From contig VZDJ01004378.1 of assembly GCA_008694505.1 (NCBI GenBank), positions 15,803,645 through 15,867,644 on the forward strand: a stretch of DNA of 64,000 bases. Reading direction: 5' to 3'. This DNA comes from Cyanoderma ruficeps (Eukaryota; Chordata; Aves; Passeriformes; Timaliidae). Under the pieces are notes generated by a model, which did no database searches, was not told the origin of the DNA, and saw nothing but the letters and a program-made list of their open reading frames with translations. This document shows, piece by piece, positions 12,201 to 26,179 of this stretch. The position numbers and the translations under genes were made by a program. Positions within the stretch are counted from its first letter, which is position 1, and every line of letters starts with the position of its first letter.

Positions 12201-15200
12201 ACTCTAAGGGCCAGATGGTTTTGCTGTTAGATTCTAATGACCCACAGCAGTGTGCATACACAGACACTATGGTTGCCAGTTGACTGCAAACATGTGATGG
12301 AGGCAGGAGAATTCATGACCTGTGGTTCCAAAACACAAGTCCCCTCACTACTGAGGGATAAAAAAGCAGTTCTGCTGCTGCCTGAGAAGGGAGATTATTA
12401 CTAAAGCAAGCCACGAGCATACCTGGACCTGAGGAGTGAAAGGCATACATCATATCATGCAATTTCAGGAAGATTTCTGCTGATGATCAGGAAGCTGCAA
12501 GTGGCTTTTGCTGGAAGGTGAGGATTTCCTGGCAGGCTGTGTGAGTCCCTGGTCCTGGCACTGTATCATTCTGTGCTGGAAGAGGGAGAGAAAGCTGGAC
12601 TCAAACCAATTAAAGCTGTAGGGCAAAATGGTAGTTACTCTGATGTCATATGGAACTGCTGTAAGACATGATTTATTTTCGTTTATATTGGTTTCAACTG
12701 GTATAATATGAACTTCCTGATTTTTCAAGGATATGTAGACAAAAAGATTAAATATGGTTTTACTCATCTTTTAATTTAAAACTGCAAGTGTTTGGATGAC
12801 CTATGAAATTATTTTAATGATCTCTGCACAACACTGAGCTGTCAGCACTATAAATGTCATCCTAACTGGGTCTTAGTTTCCATCATGGCCATTTAGTCTC
12901 CCCAGAAGAGCTACCTCCATGCAAATCTCTTATCTGCGTCAAGCCATTGGAAAAAAACGAAGAGTCACTCTTGCCAAGAAGCATCAATCAGAGATCTTCA
13001 TAATACTCAGTTTGTAGAGAAAGACACAAACAGAAAATATAAGAACACTGTGTGTGTGCAGCTTACCCTTGAAGATTCAGGAATAGCAGTCAGGGGATAC
13101 TTTGCATTCAAACCAATGCTTTTATTTCTGATCATTAAAAATGTGTTCCAGCATTGCTCATACTAGTTGATATAGATTTACCCTTAACCTTCTATTTTCC
13201 TTCCTTAGCTTTATAACATTAGGAAAAGTCACAGGGTAAGAAGGACTTCTGTGAATGAAAAGTGTGACAAATTGAATTTGATACAACTTTAGACTTCTGG
13301 TAGAAGACGAATATGAACTCATCACATGAGGCTGGTCTTTTGTTCTCATATAGAAAGCAAAGAAATTGTTTGACTAGTACAAGCTGTAAGGATATATGTA
13401 TGACATTGACATAAAGTAACAGAATTAGAACATAAAAAAACAAAATGAGGGATGTGTGACAGAGGAGGAATAGAAGAAGTGTAGAAAATTAACAGTTGGG
13501 CTTTTAACATTCAAAAGTGAGAGCAAAGATAAAACCACCAAAATTTTGTATATTCTCCTTTTGAGGCATTTTGTGGGGTTTTTCCTATTCAAAGTTAGGA
13601 ATATTATCCTCAAATTTTAAATTATTATCTTTTGCATTAGCTTGCATATCTAGTATTTTAAGCACGGCAAAAGAAATACTGATGCATTTTGGATTTGTTC
13701 TTGTTTGATAGACATTTAAATGACTGGGTCATAGGATCTTTCCAACACTGTCACTTGTTCTTTCCGTCTCATACATATTTTAAAAAGATACCCCGTGTTG
13801 ACTTGTACTTGCATATGATGTAAAAGCCCCTGAAGTTTCAAGTGTATGGAATATCAGCTGATGTACATGCAGCGTACAATAGCTGTTTTTCAAACTTAGG
13901 ATAAAAATGAAATGTGAAAGCACTGTGTTGCACAAATCTCCTCTTAAGGTGGCTAACATAGGTGAGAGAATCTCTGACAGAGCAGAAGTTCTACCATCTT
14001 ACTCTGCAGGCTCCTAGCAGGGACAATACCTAATAGCTCAGAGCTCTCTTTTCTTACAGCTTTATTTTGCTCCAGAGCACCTATTTAAAGTCTCTTGTCC
14101 TTGGCTATCTTATAATTCCAGTCTTTTCCATAACCAAGGCAGATTGTCTTTCTTTCCAGTTAATTGAACATGCATATGCAACACTTGTCAATCAGAGGTG
14201 TCACTTTCAAAGCCCTGAAAAGATCTTTTCATTCAGTAAACACAAACTTTAGCAAGTTGAAGCATTAGTATCTACAGTGTGTCAAAATGGTTCAAAGGCA
14301 TCACGTCCAAAACAGTTAAAGAAATTAAAAGGGTGCTTGGGAAATGTCTTGTTATTCCTGAGCGCCTTGGTTCTTCTGGTCAGGGTCATCTAAGTGAGCA
14401 GGCGCTAGTCCTCACAAGACTGGACCTTACTGGATTTATATGTCCAGCCACCTTTCCCACTCAGCCAGGCTGAAGCAGGAAAAGCAATGCCTTTGAAAAC
14501 TGGCACTTGCAGTCATTCAGCTGCCGCAAGTCGGAGCCCTCAATGTGACATGAGTGGGCACGGCTCCCAGTGTGTCAGTGGGGTGTGCCACTAATACTGG
14601 CTGAGGGACTGAGCCCTGCTTCTGGGCTTGCATGGCTAAGCCTCTTCCATTTAAGGGAGCAAGCATAACAGATGCTGAACTCCAGATTCCAAGTCCAGGG
14701 GAAACCTAGCTGGCAGTAAGCGAGCACTGCCAAGGAGCTCTCGACATGAAGCACTACGATAGCAAAGGTCTTGAATGACTAAAATTCTTGAAAGCCTTGG
14801 TCAGTATTAGAGACAGTTTCCAACTGGGCAAAGTACAATATTTTTCCTCTGCTTTTTATGAATGGCTGGATAGGGTTGTGCTGGAGTCAGAGTCCCCTGT
14901 GGAAGCCATTCATAAAAATAACAAAACAAAACAAACGCATGCAAAGAAACTTTCAAGGTCCAGTCCAAAGCCACTGGGTGCCAGAGGCTGGGAAAATATG
15001 CTGGCAGCTCAAGCCCCAGCTATCACTGAAAGTATTCAAGGGGCTTTTTGGTGGTCTGAAAAGTATGAACTGCTGTGTAGAAGGGCAGCTGGTAGAATTA
15101 CTGTGACACATACTAGGCAGAAAGCCAGAGCTGGCCTTGTTTCAGACATTGTCTTTCCTCTCATTGAAGTGTCAGGACCTAATTCATGGAAAATATGGTG

Positions 15201-17106
15201 AGTTGGCAGCTCTTTCAGAAGATTTCATTGAGCTACAGTGAGTGTCACATGAACGTAGAGTGCATGGCCAAAAATATATGGAGATTTCTGAGCTGGAGGA
15301 AACAGTCAGCCTCTAAAAATGTCTGTGGATTTCATGTTATTTGGGAATAGATGCATGTACAGGTGTAATTAACAGGCAAAGAAAAAAAGAAAATAAAGTG
15401 AAAAAACACTATTGGCAGATTACAGAAGAGCTCAAAGAGTTCTGTAATTATGAGAGATTCCTTTAAAACAAATCATTCCTTTGTCCAAGGGCAGCAAATG
15501 TCCGTTAATGAGTTCTGGGGCTGCAGTCCACCTGGAGAAGGCATCAGTAAAATGTGTGCCTTGATAATAGCTTCTCCATTGCAAGGGAATTTAATGGAAA
15601 AAAAAAGGGTCCACCCTGAAGTTTAAAGACAGACCTAGTCATCACATAGGTTTTTTTTGCTCTCCTATTTATTTGAGAGCAGAACTTGGAGCCTGTTGTA
15701 TACAAAAATATAAGAGCAGTAGGATTCCACTGAGTTAGAAAAAGACTGAAAATAAACAAGGCATCTCTTGTTAAAATGGGATACTTGTGGTGGGCAGTCT
15801 GAATTTAATCAGTTGCATTTAATTTACATTTTCATTGATCCTTCCCACTGAAATATTGCTCTGAAAGGCCAATTACACTAAACTGCTTATTCAGAAATAT
15901 TCCAGTTATTTCCTACTACACTGTCATGAAAATTAGGTTTTTGGCTGTGCAGAGGGATGGCATCTTGGCTTCTGCCCAAGCAAGGCACTAAAATCATGGC
16001 TGGGATTAGGAAAAAGCAGGAAGGAAGAGCGGGAAGAAAATCATTGGGTGTGATTCATAGACTTTAAAAACAGAATGTCCGGGGGAGGGGGCCAGGCAGC
16101 GACTTTGTCCCACTGAAGTAAGAAAAGCCTTTTTGTTCTGTCTGTGTCAGGATCTCATCCTTTATCTATGGTCTTATTGTTCCATGCTGCTCCTAGCACC
16201 CACAGGGGTCATCCCATCATCTGGGCAGTGCTGATGTATTTTAAGCATGTCTGTATTTGTTCCTTAATTGGTACTCCTCTTCTCCCATGTGGGGATGAAG
16301 CACATTGGCACCTTGGTGGGTCTCCTGACTCATGTGAGGACTGTATTTCCCAGTCCTGGGTGGGACCAGCCAGGAGAGAGACTTGCTGAGAATCTATGGT
16401 GGTGCCACCAGGTCCTGCATAGGCAGGTGGACACACCCAACCTGGCCAATGATGGGCATCCCCATAATGACACCAACAGGCTTGCAAGAGTCAGCACAGC
16501 ATCACCTTCATGCAGCTGAAGGTCTCAAACCAGAACTTCCAAGGGCTAGAACTGCTGTCCATCCCAGTCACCTTGATTTTGGCAAGGGTGGCTTTGGTCA
16601 AGTGAGAAGGTTCAGGAATGGGGTTACGTGTCCTTTTGCCTCTCTGCCTGAGCCTTGACCCTGCTCATGATGAATAGGGAGGGCTTCCCCACAGCAGGAC
16701 ATGCAACTCACAGCTGAGAGTGTCGTAAGAGAGCAGCAGCAGAGACAACAAAATCTAGTTATAATATCGGGTCACTCTCATGGTCTGACAAGTTAAGGCA
16801 GCAGTACCATAGAAGAGCTGGAAGATGTAACACGCGAGGCTAGATTTCACCTTGGCTTTAATTGTACAAACTTAACATACTCCTCTTCATCCACAGTAAT
16901 TTGAGCTACTTCAGAGCAAAGTTGCAGATAGGTATAGGAGAGGCTGCGTGTGAGAGCTGGGTATGTTCATCTCTCCATTTCTGACTGTGGGCTTTTCCTG
17001 TGTTTTATTTCTATTGCTGAAAGTATTTTTCCTAGCACTCATAAAGTCACAGTTAAGTACTCTCACTTAATTTTGTTTCTCACTGTGCCTTTGTTTTACT
17101 TTTCAG

Positions 17107-17139
17107 CCTCAGCAAGTGGTTCAAAAGAAGCCTGCTCAG
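17107..17139 (+). CDS. HMGA2: HMGA2 exon 4 (33-bp internal coding exon)
   Basis: HMGA2 is a small nuclear chromatin protein that bends AT-rich DNA through three AT-hooks and assembles enhanceosomes; it promotes growth and is mainly embryonic. This exon encodes PQQVVQKKPAQ, the linker between the third AT-hook and the acidic tail. The frame is phase 0 at both ends and the 33-bp length equals that of the mammalian exon 4. It is preceded by a pyrimidine-rich tract and CAG acceptor, and followed by the donor GTAAGA at 17140. The residues match vertebrate HMGA2 as I know it, and exon 5 downstream supplies the expected next residues. AT-hook exons 1-3 lie upstream of the window. The exon is far too short to be found by open-frame length. 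Confidence 0.96.
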
Positions 17140-20100
17140 GTAAGAAAAAACTAATTTAAATTTTTAGACTATTTAAAGTGAAATAGTTTTTCAGTATTTC
17201 AACTGGCCTCTTTCACTGTAAAGAAAGAAGGGAAATGCATCAATTGTATAAGCTGGGCGACAGCTATTGGCTTGCTGGGCACAACCACCAGAAAAATGCT
17301 TGTGGTGGTCCTTGGGAAAGAGAGGAGGAAGCAGAGGACAGTGCCTGCTCAGAATTGTCCTCTTTCTGCATTGGTCACCTTGCAGTGATAATGCAGACAC
17401 ATGCACACTTCTGTGGTGTGAGTCCAGCATGTAATAAATATCTCTGTGAGTCCTGAATGTGGATAGGTGGGAAGTGCATTACAGCAAGGAGGGGCATATG
17501 CATAAAACCCATCTCTACTTTTCTAAAATGTTGTGTATAGGTAAAGCGTTATAAAATAAGGGGCCTGTTACACTTGTAAAATTGTGGCTCAGACCTGCTA
17601 CTTAGGCTAAGTAGAAGGGAACTACAGGAGAGTGAGTGACTCAGCTGGGATAGGGGTAGAGAGACACGAGAGACGTGAGAGCACTCCGTGACTGCCACAT
17701 ATCCACATCGTGGTGTATGCTGGTTGGTTCACTTAGGCTTATTGTGCCTTAAAACTTTGTAAACTGATAACCAGCTAACTGCTTTTAAAGGCCTAGTTTT
17801 TGCAATGAAGGAGGTCTCCTTCGCACTCCCTAGGGACTCTGCATCGCTCTGCATCATCATGCTAAAGGATCTCTAAGTCTACAAAATGCAATAGGCTGAA
17901 CTTGGTAACTAGACTGGATCCATCATAAAGACTAACACATTGGAATCTTTTGTGTTGGGTAGCATTATACTTTTTTAACGCTTGGAAAAAAATGCAAGCC
18001 ACAGTGTGTCATGAAACCAGTCAAACACTGCAGTTACAATCCGCTTCATTTTCTTCTCCCAGCCTGCCCTGTGAGCCCAAGAACCCCAAGAACCTAACTC
18101 TAACACTTCGTTATATGTGCGTGAAGAGAAAAACCTCTGGGCAGGGGAGCAAGTCCATCACTGCTGGGCAGAGTCCATGGGCTGTGCTGCTGTACCTCCG
18201 TGTACATGAATGATTGCTGAGTCAAGAGCATAAAAGGTCACTTGCTCTTCTGGAAAGAGGTCTGCTTTTAGAAAGGAATAATACTTCCATTTTTCCACCT
18301 TATGGTTCTAATACATTACTATACAGTGTACAGTTGTTATAATATCAAATGCAATATGAATTAGGAGCTGTTGCATATGAAACAGAAAGCATCCTAGCAA
18401 TGAGTTGAAGGGGAGAAATGATGTAACCCTCCAAAGCATGTGCAGGAATCAGACTTCTACAAAAGAATTCAGTACCGTTGCAGCAATGATGAATCCATAG
18501 CACAGCTAATGATGTTAATGTCTATGCATGGTGGAGGTAACACACAGGATGAATGTAGTAGTACTTTCAAGTAAGGTTAAGTTTTGCAAGGAGAGGTAAT
18601 GTCTTTTGTTAGGCCAGCTTATGCAAAAAACACAGCCTAAGTCCCCAGCGACTTACTATGTATGATCTGACTACACCACACAATTCAGAACACACCAGGC
18701 TGTTCTAACAGAAGATATTTCCTCTCTGTGTCTTGCTTATATCCTTCAAATGTTACTGCTACAATCAGATTATTCCTACTACAGCATGGTAGTAAATCTG
18801 CCAGTGGGCACAAAGCCAGCCATCTCCTCTGTGGCACCTGAGAGACAGGGAGGCTAAACCCTGCTGCAGAGAGGAGACCAAATCTAGGAGGCAGAGAGTC
18901 CCAGGAGGCTGTCAATGTTTTCTGTCCTCTGGTACACATCAGAGCTCGATCCCACTGAGGTCAGCAAAAAGAAGGGGTCTCGAACTGATGGCTCTAGCCT
19001 AGCCTAGCAGAAACCATTGCTGCCATTAGCCTTATAGTGCTGCCAGCTCCCCAGGCACTGACTCCTGCACGTGTTTTGTTTGCACAATAACGCTGTGCAA
19101 CCCTGGGTGCACGAGAGGAGGAAACACCTGGAACTGAAGCTGGGCTGGGGTGTAGGAGGACAAAGAGGGGACCTGGACTCTGTTGTTTTGTAGCAGAACA
19201 AAGTAATGACATATTTAATTGATGGCGAAATGATATAGGCATTTGAACTGAAACACTAGCATTCCCCATATGGATTTTCCTGACCATTTGCTGAAGCAGT
19301 GGTTCTGGTAGGGATGCTGTAGCATATGTCAACCAGCTGGATGCCACCGCTGCTGCAGTGGTGCCTCAGCAGCATCTTTGTAGGCAGAGACAGAAAGAGT
19401 GAGACAGAGAAAAGAAAGCTCTTTGACATTCCCATTAGTAATAGAAGTGCTTGTGCGGAAAGCGAGGAGGCACAGAAGAATACATGAAAGGAGAGAGAGG
19501 GCTGTTTAGATCTCTCCAGTTACCACAACTGACTGGTGAAAGAACACCTTAAATTATTTATATGCCATTTCTTTACACAGACAACATTTCTGTTTTTAAT
19601 CCTTAGACAAAAGGATGATCAGTGAAATCACTGAATTTATCTTCAACCCTTCCTGGGTTTTAACAGGCCCTGTTCTCAAGCTTACAATACCACACCATTG
19701 CAGTTTTGCTGTTATAGGTGCATGGCAAAGAACAAAAATTTATCACTGTGAGCAAATGCTCATGACAGTGTCTTCCTGGGGCTGAAAGAAGGAGAGGTAA
19801 AACAGTGTAATTCCTGGGATGATGAAGAACTTCATGCTGCTGGGTTTCACTCAGGTCTGGTTGCCTTTCTCTGATTTCTTTTTATGGTACCTAATTTTCC
19901 TTTAAAGTAGGGCGGTTGAGACTCAGAATTAACAACAAGAACATGAGCTCATGCAGGCTTTCTAATCTGAGCTGTCTAAGGAAATAGTGATAAATTATAT
20001 AAACATGGGGACTACAGGGAAGTTCATGGAGGATAATGTAAATCTTATACTACATTCAGAGGAATCTCTTCCTTTTCCATCTGTTTCCTTCAAAATATCC

Positions 20101-23100
20101 TCCCAGATGGCTTTACCATGTGGCAGTCTGGATTAAGTTAGAAATGTATACTTTCTTCATTGGTGGGGACTGTGAGAGGTTACAGTCAAGGACTGCTGGT
20201 TGATGGCCAGCCTCCCTTGGTAAAAGTGGCAGAAACTCTTGCTCAGGCTTGGTCCCTGAGTGGTCTCCTGTGCTTTGGATTTTACATGTATTCTCAAAGA
20301 TTTCTCTGAGTGTTAGTTTACATCACTCTTACTCTTGTTCTTGCTGCTAGCAAGTATCTCTATTGGGTTTGTGTCACTTTCAAAAGTACAGAAGCAGTAG
20401 GACCAGATAAAAATCTCATTTTGTAGATAACAGCTCTGTTCCTATCACCATTTCCCGGATTTTAAGCATTATGCAGGGTTCTGCCATGCTCCAAATCTCG
20501 TTATGGATATCAGCTGTCCAGTTTAGGGCCATGAAACCAGAAAATGCAGATGTTTATGTAAACTTCTGCAATATCTTTGCACTTTGCCAGAGCTCTGAGA
20601 GTTTACCATCACACAGAGAGTAAATAGCAGCAGTAAAACCCACTGGAAATGTACACACCCATATCATTAATACAAACCTTTGAATACAGTGGTTTATTCA
20701 CATCTTTGTGACCATTGCTGATGCATACTCTCACACTTCCTTGGGGAAATGAAGAAAAGAGCCAGCATAACTGTGTGACATTGGTAAGTTTAGCACTTTC
20801 ACGTAGATATTTGCCTAAACCTCAAAACAAAACTCTTTGAAATCTGCTCTGTCTCTAAAGAATATACAGCCAGATCTTACAGTCATGACACAGTTGTATT
20901 TTTACCAAGGTGTACAGTCCAAACAGAAATTTCTTCATTTCCTCATTTTTAAGCAATTTGTAGTAGCTGTTGACTCAGCCATATGAGGGAGTTACACTCT
21001 TAAATAATAAGAAGGAAATAGATGTTTTTAGGAAAACACAATGAAAGCAATCAAAATTTTCTGGAAATAGGACACGTTTTATTTTTTTTATCATTTCTGG
21101 AGAGAAGACATATAATGAACATAGAACAGCCCTTTGAAAATCTTACTATCTCTGTTAAGATCTCAAATCCTTGGAAATCCTTTGTAGCCTGAAAGACAGC
21201 ATAGCAGTCAGAAAGACAGTGTGTAGATGAGAATAAAAGTGTATCAGTCAGAAGAGTACACGTAAAGTATACATAGAACAGTGTACCCAAGCAAGTGTAC
21301 AGAAAACATACACCAAAAGAACAAGTGAAGCATACTTCTCTACCCAATGCTAAATGCAGTAGATGTTTTTTAAAACAATGTCCAAAAAATCAAATCCAAC
21401 AAGAATAAACACTGAAAAGAAAAGTGTTACTTTGTATAGGAAAGAAGATCTGGATTTCCTGTCTTTTTTCCTGCTACTCATTTATCAGTGTTGGTATGAA
21501 TGAGGTTATGCATGTGAATTAGTCATAATGTATCTATATACCTCAAGTTGCATCTACTCAGGGCATGTAGGGCACAGTAAATGCTAGAAGTATCACACAG
21601 GATCTGCAGCCCAGGAGCTTCACTTGTGGTTCACACATTCGTGTGCAGCCACAAAGTGGCAGACTGTGAGCAGAGCTGAGAGCTGAGCCTGGGGCCCATG
21701 GTGGTTGTGTGGCAGGGCTGACAGGCTGGCACAACCCGGCCAGTAGGTCCAGGGTGCACACGCTTCCTCACCTCTCTGTGCCATGCAACAAATCTGCATT
21801 TCCACAAGCTGCAGGCATTCTGTGTTATGTGCTAGCCACCGTATGTGAATTCATCCTTTTCCCTTCTGGGAAATCGCAGACAGAAATGTGGTAGAAATAC
21901 TTCAGAAATCCACTTTTACAGGTTGAAGAAAGCTTCCCGTGCCACAGGCAGGATGGCAAATCCAAGCAGGTGCACATACACATCCGAGAGAGTGAGTGCC
22001 ATTGTGCAAGGCCACCCTGTGTCCTGCAAACCCAGGAATGGTGCAGTCTCATTCAACTGAGCCTTGGCTGTAGAAATACAGAATAATCTCTGCCCTGGAA
22101 GTTGACCTAGTGCCTTGGGGTTTCATTACTCCTTCCACTGCATTCAGCAAGCTGTGTTTGTCTCATGGACTTTTTTTGTGCTTATTGATATGGAGAGTCA
22201 GAAAGTCCCCAGGGGAACTCCCAAAAAATCAGATCCTAGAGAGGTAAAACTTTCTTTTCCAATAACATATGGAATTTTGTACTTAAGCACAGGATAAATG
22301 TGTATGTGTTGCATAGGCCACTCCAGAACATCCTCTAATGTACTGTAGGCTCTTGGTACCATGTGAACACGTGCTGAGCAAGCATCTATTGTGGCTCATG
22401 GGAAATAATGACAGTGTCTAGCTTTCTTCATGGATGCAGTAGATGGAATTTCATGAAGGATACTGGGCTTTACCTCCTTACCTTCTTTGTCTTTTCAAGG
22501 CAAAATGGTGGCAACTAGTGTGGTTTCCAAAAGAAGACATATGCAGTCTTCCTTTTTCTTTTATAATGGGTTTATTGTGACTGGGAGATGCTGAATAATT
22601 TGTCTGATGACTTTAAAAAAAGATCTGTTTTTTGAAATAAAATAAGAAAAATAATCAGGGAGAAAATAAAGAAGTTACAATTACGGCTTCAATGAACAGA
22701 TAAAGCACTAACTTGGGCTAAAGAATAATGGCTAGAAGGAGAGGTCAGGTATTTCTGACAGAAAATACTTTCTTACTGACGTGACATAATTTCTGAATAG
22801 ACTCTTAATAATGTAATTCAATGATGCTATGCCTGAATACCCAAATTAGTGTAAGACTGATGCACCAAAGGTTTTAAATATTTATGATTGTCATTTACTA
22901 CACAGCTATGATAGAGGAACATTTTTGAGATGGCTGCTTCCAGAAATTCGGCTGTGAATAAATTAAACAAATTGCGATAATATATGACCAGAAGGAAAGG
23001 AAGAAAAGTGATTAAAAAAAACCCTTCAAGACTCCCTTCAAGGAGTATATTCAGATATTCAGTCACTTTTAAAGAGTCAAAAATTGGAAACATCTCAGCA

Positions 23101-26100
23101 GCAACCCCATTTCCTGTCCTAGCAAGCTCTCCAGGCTGCCAGGAAAGAAGTGTTCCTAGTGCTGCTCCCTAAACCTGAGACACAGTGCAGCTCAGGATTT
23201 GAAGATCAAAGAGCCTGAGTGATGAAGCACGAGCAACATGATTTGATTTGATTGTGTCCTCAGATCTGTTAAATTCGGATGCATAATTCTGTCAGTAAAT
23301 GCTGACTGAGTCATACATCGTCTTGCCCAATGCACCTGTGGTCCACAAGGCAAGCTGGAGTGCCTGTCACTGTGCCTCATGCACTGCCTAAGGAGCAAAG
23401 GTGACCCAGTCAGCACCATGCCAGGACAGCCCAGTTTCCTTTGAAACCATTATTTCTGAGAACTGTGCTGTGTAAGTTCCATTTTAGGCAAGTCCCACAG
23501 TGTCTTGATTCCCCTTCCACTAAAACTGAGGTGCTGATGCTCCCTTCTTGCATAAGGACGTTGTCAAAGTGCACACACTTATAATCTGAAGTGACAAAAA
23601 AGGAATCAGATTTAGCCAGACTTTTTTTCTTCATGGCTTGTGAAGGACTATCTAGGGGATTCAATCTTGCCTGCTGCAATGTGCCACTTGAAGATGTCAT
23701 GGCCTTGTCAGCCAGTTTCTGAGTCAATCAAAGAGTAGGAGTGCTGTGACTTAGTTCAATGTAGGAGGAGTCTTCATCTCTGAACAAGAACAATAATGGA
23801 TTCTTGACAGCTCAAACACACAACATTTATTTCCCTGAGGCAAACTCTAGGGCAGGAGGCAGCTTTCTGAATTCAGCGCTGGTTACACATTTGCCCATTC
23901 AACACAGACATGCTGTCAGGACCTTGCTCTTTTCCAGTGAGCTGGGCAAGACCTGACCCTAAAAGCAGGCATGTAAAACTTCAGGGACTACAGCTGTTAA
24001 ACCACTCCTTGCACAGCACAGGGAGTAGGTGTTGCAATTGGTGGTAGAAGGCTAGAGGATGAAGGGGTGAGCTAAAAGATTTCCCTAAGCCAACAGTGCT
24101 CCTCTTCAGCCTCTCCCTACCTCTTCCCTCCCGACTCCTTGCTTGTGGAAGAAGCCCGAGGCAGGCAGGCAACATCTGTGGGCAGGGTGGCTTTGTGTTT
24201 GACCCCATGGCTGTGGCCACAAAAGGTGTTTAGAACTCCATCCAGTTCAGAACTTGGCTCTGATTTGACACGAACTGAAGTCTCACTAATAATAGCCAGA
24301 AGAGAAGTGGTTGTGGTGTGTACTTGGGAAACACCATTGAGGAACATGGCTGTGCAGTGTTTAAAAAAGTGCCAGTCAAGAGTAAATTAAACAGTGCTAC
24401 TTTTGCATAGACATATGCTACATATTTTGGCTGAGATTTTCAAGAGTAGCAAAGGTCAGTGCTGCTAACACTTGGGTATCTTACTTCATACAAGACATGC
24501 AAGACATACAAGATTCTAAGCAGCATATGGCTACTCCCTGAAAATTAGGATTATTTTAAGATATTTCCTGAGTGATATTCAGAAAGCTGAAACTACCAGC
24601 ATGATCACCCTGTGGACTTACAGTAATAAAAATAATCAAAATGCTAATTAGCAAAGATGAGGTGCAGAAGGCTGCACAGGAGGAAAGTGCTCTTCCGTGA
24701 GAGCTTGGTTCCTGAGCTTCTCATAAAGGGCTCTGTATTTTCAAGGCTCAGCATTGTTGTTGCTCCTCCACATCCAGCTGAAGCCACTGAAAGATGCTCT
24801 ATTCCCTGACTTAAATATTATTAACAGATACTCCAGGGTTGTATCCTTGCTTATTTTGTTGCACTGAAAAACATGGGAAACAAACTTAGGTAACCATTCT
24901 TGAAAATTGCTCTATCTTTGCTGTTCCAATTCAGGACCATATAAATTCTGTTGCAAATTTTATTTTAAATATTAAGTATGCTGTGATGAATGTATAATAA
25001 GGTAAGCAGTTTTTGTCTGTTAAATAATTTGCTCAGATAGATAGTTACAGTCTTCACACACCAGCACTAATAAAGTTCAGCTAGGAAAAAGAGCAGTATA
25101 CTCAGCCCTTATTAACATATTTAAACATGTTGTGGAAGAAAGCAATAAGAAGACAATATTTTTTTTCTTGGTTTTCTTTGACATCTGGTAAATTTTATAA
25201 AGTCCACTTGTCATCCAAAATAACAGTCTTAGAATAGAAGAATAGCAAGAATTTTTCAGCTACTCTGACTGTACTCTGTGGGACACTTGTGGTATTTTGT
25301 GAATTTAGTTCCTTGAAATCAGTGCTGCCATGCTATCCCAGGGTGACATGTGACCTCCCTGGGCAGTCCCTCAGCTTGTGACACCTGTGCCAAACATTAA
25401 GGGTAGGATGGACAGGCTGAGCCTATGAGCTCGCCTCCTCCCTTGCAGTTCAGAGAGGACAACTCAGGTGAAGGATTCATAATCAGTGTGAAACAATTGT
25501 GATACACACTTTTAAACTGTTTTTCCTGGTGGAGCTTCTATTCTATATCACTTCCATTGACGCTCTCACTGCACTGTTCCTTAGTGCTGAGATGAAGTGA
25601 AGCAGCCCAGATGACAAACATAGTCCATGACAGGCAGGGTGCAGTTTGGGGGCCCATTCAGAGCTCATGGTCATTGATTGCTCATTGGATATTGTAGGCA
25701 TGAGACTGCTGTGACAGTAGACAATAAGTATAGGAGTATCACTGCTTCATGGTAGACCATGCAGTGAGAATTATGGTCCTAGGCACTTCATGCTGAAGGC
25801 TACAGAAGTACATAGGTGGTTTTCAGACATCAGCACTTTGCCAAACAGTGCATGAAGGATCTAAATCTTTGCACAGCCTAGTATTTGTAAGCATCTTGAA
25901 TTCATCCTTACAGGACCTAAATTAATAAATGTGCTTTTCTCACACTGAGGAAGGAAAAAGCCCTTAAAAACCCCCGCCTGACTGTTGGGCATTGTAGCAT
26001 TCACATTATCATAGCAAACTCTCTCATGGATTCTTTTTCATTGGGATCCCAATACAAGAAATGTTAAATTTTTTATGAAGTTTGCTCCAGCAGATGGTGC

Positions 26101-26145
26101 GCATCACTATGAGGAAGTTCTGCTGTTGATCCCACTATAAAGAAT

Positions 26146-26179
26146 TTCTGGAAATTCCAGAATGTTTTCAGAAAACATT
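26146..26179. repeat. two abutting short palindromes
   Basis: TTCTGGAAATTCCAGAA (26146-26162) has 8-bp arms around one A. It overlaps by two bases AATGTTTT-CAG-AAAACATT (26161-26179), which has 8-bp arms and a 3-nt loop. The first contains TGGAAATTCCA, which resembles a kappa-B-type site. Binding is not shown by the sequence. Confidence 0.7.

Larger units (their letters stand above)
1..17106 (+). other. HMGA2: HMGA2 intron 3, 3' part (non-coding)
   Basis: This stretch lies upstream of exon 4 and must be the end of intron 3, which is very long in vertebrate HMGA2; the three AT-hook exons are outside the window. It is generally AT-rich and CpG-poor. I find no exon, tRNA, CR1 or LTR signature in it. 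It contains a poly-C run with a 7-N gap (5700-5727), an AT dinucleotide tract (5808-5841), a 24-bp near-palindrome (5233-5256) and a strong inverted repeat (9242-9279). Open frames of up to 140 codons (for example 6555-6977 and 14788-15201) have no recognisable family and look like chance. The intron ends with a pyrimidine-rich acceptor, TTTTACTTTTCAG, at 17106. Confidence 0.85.

Noticed and set aside
14788..15201. 137-codon open frame in intron 3
   Set aside because: No family resemblance; start context and composition look like intron.
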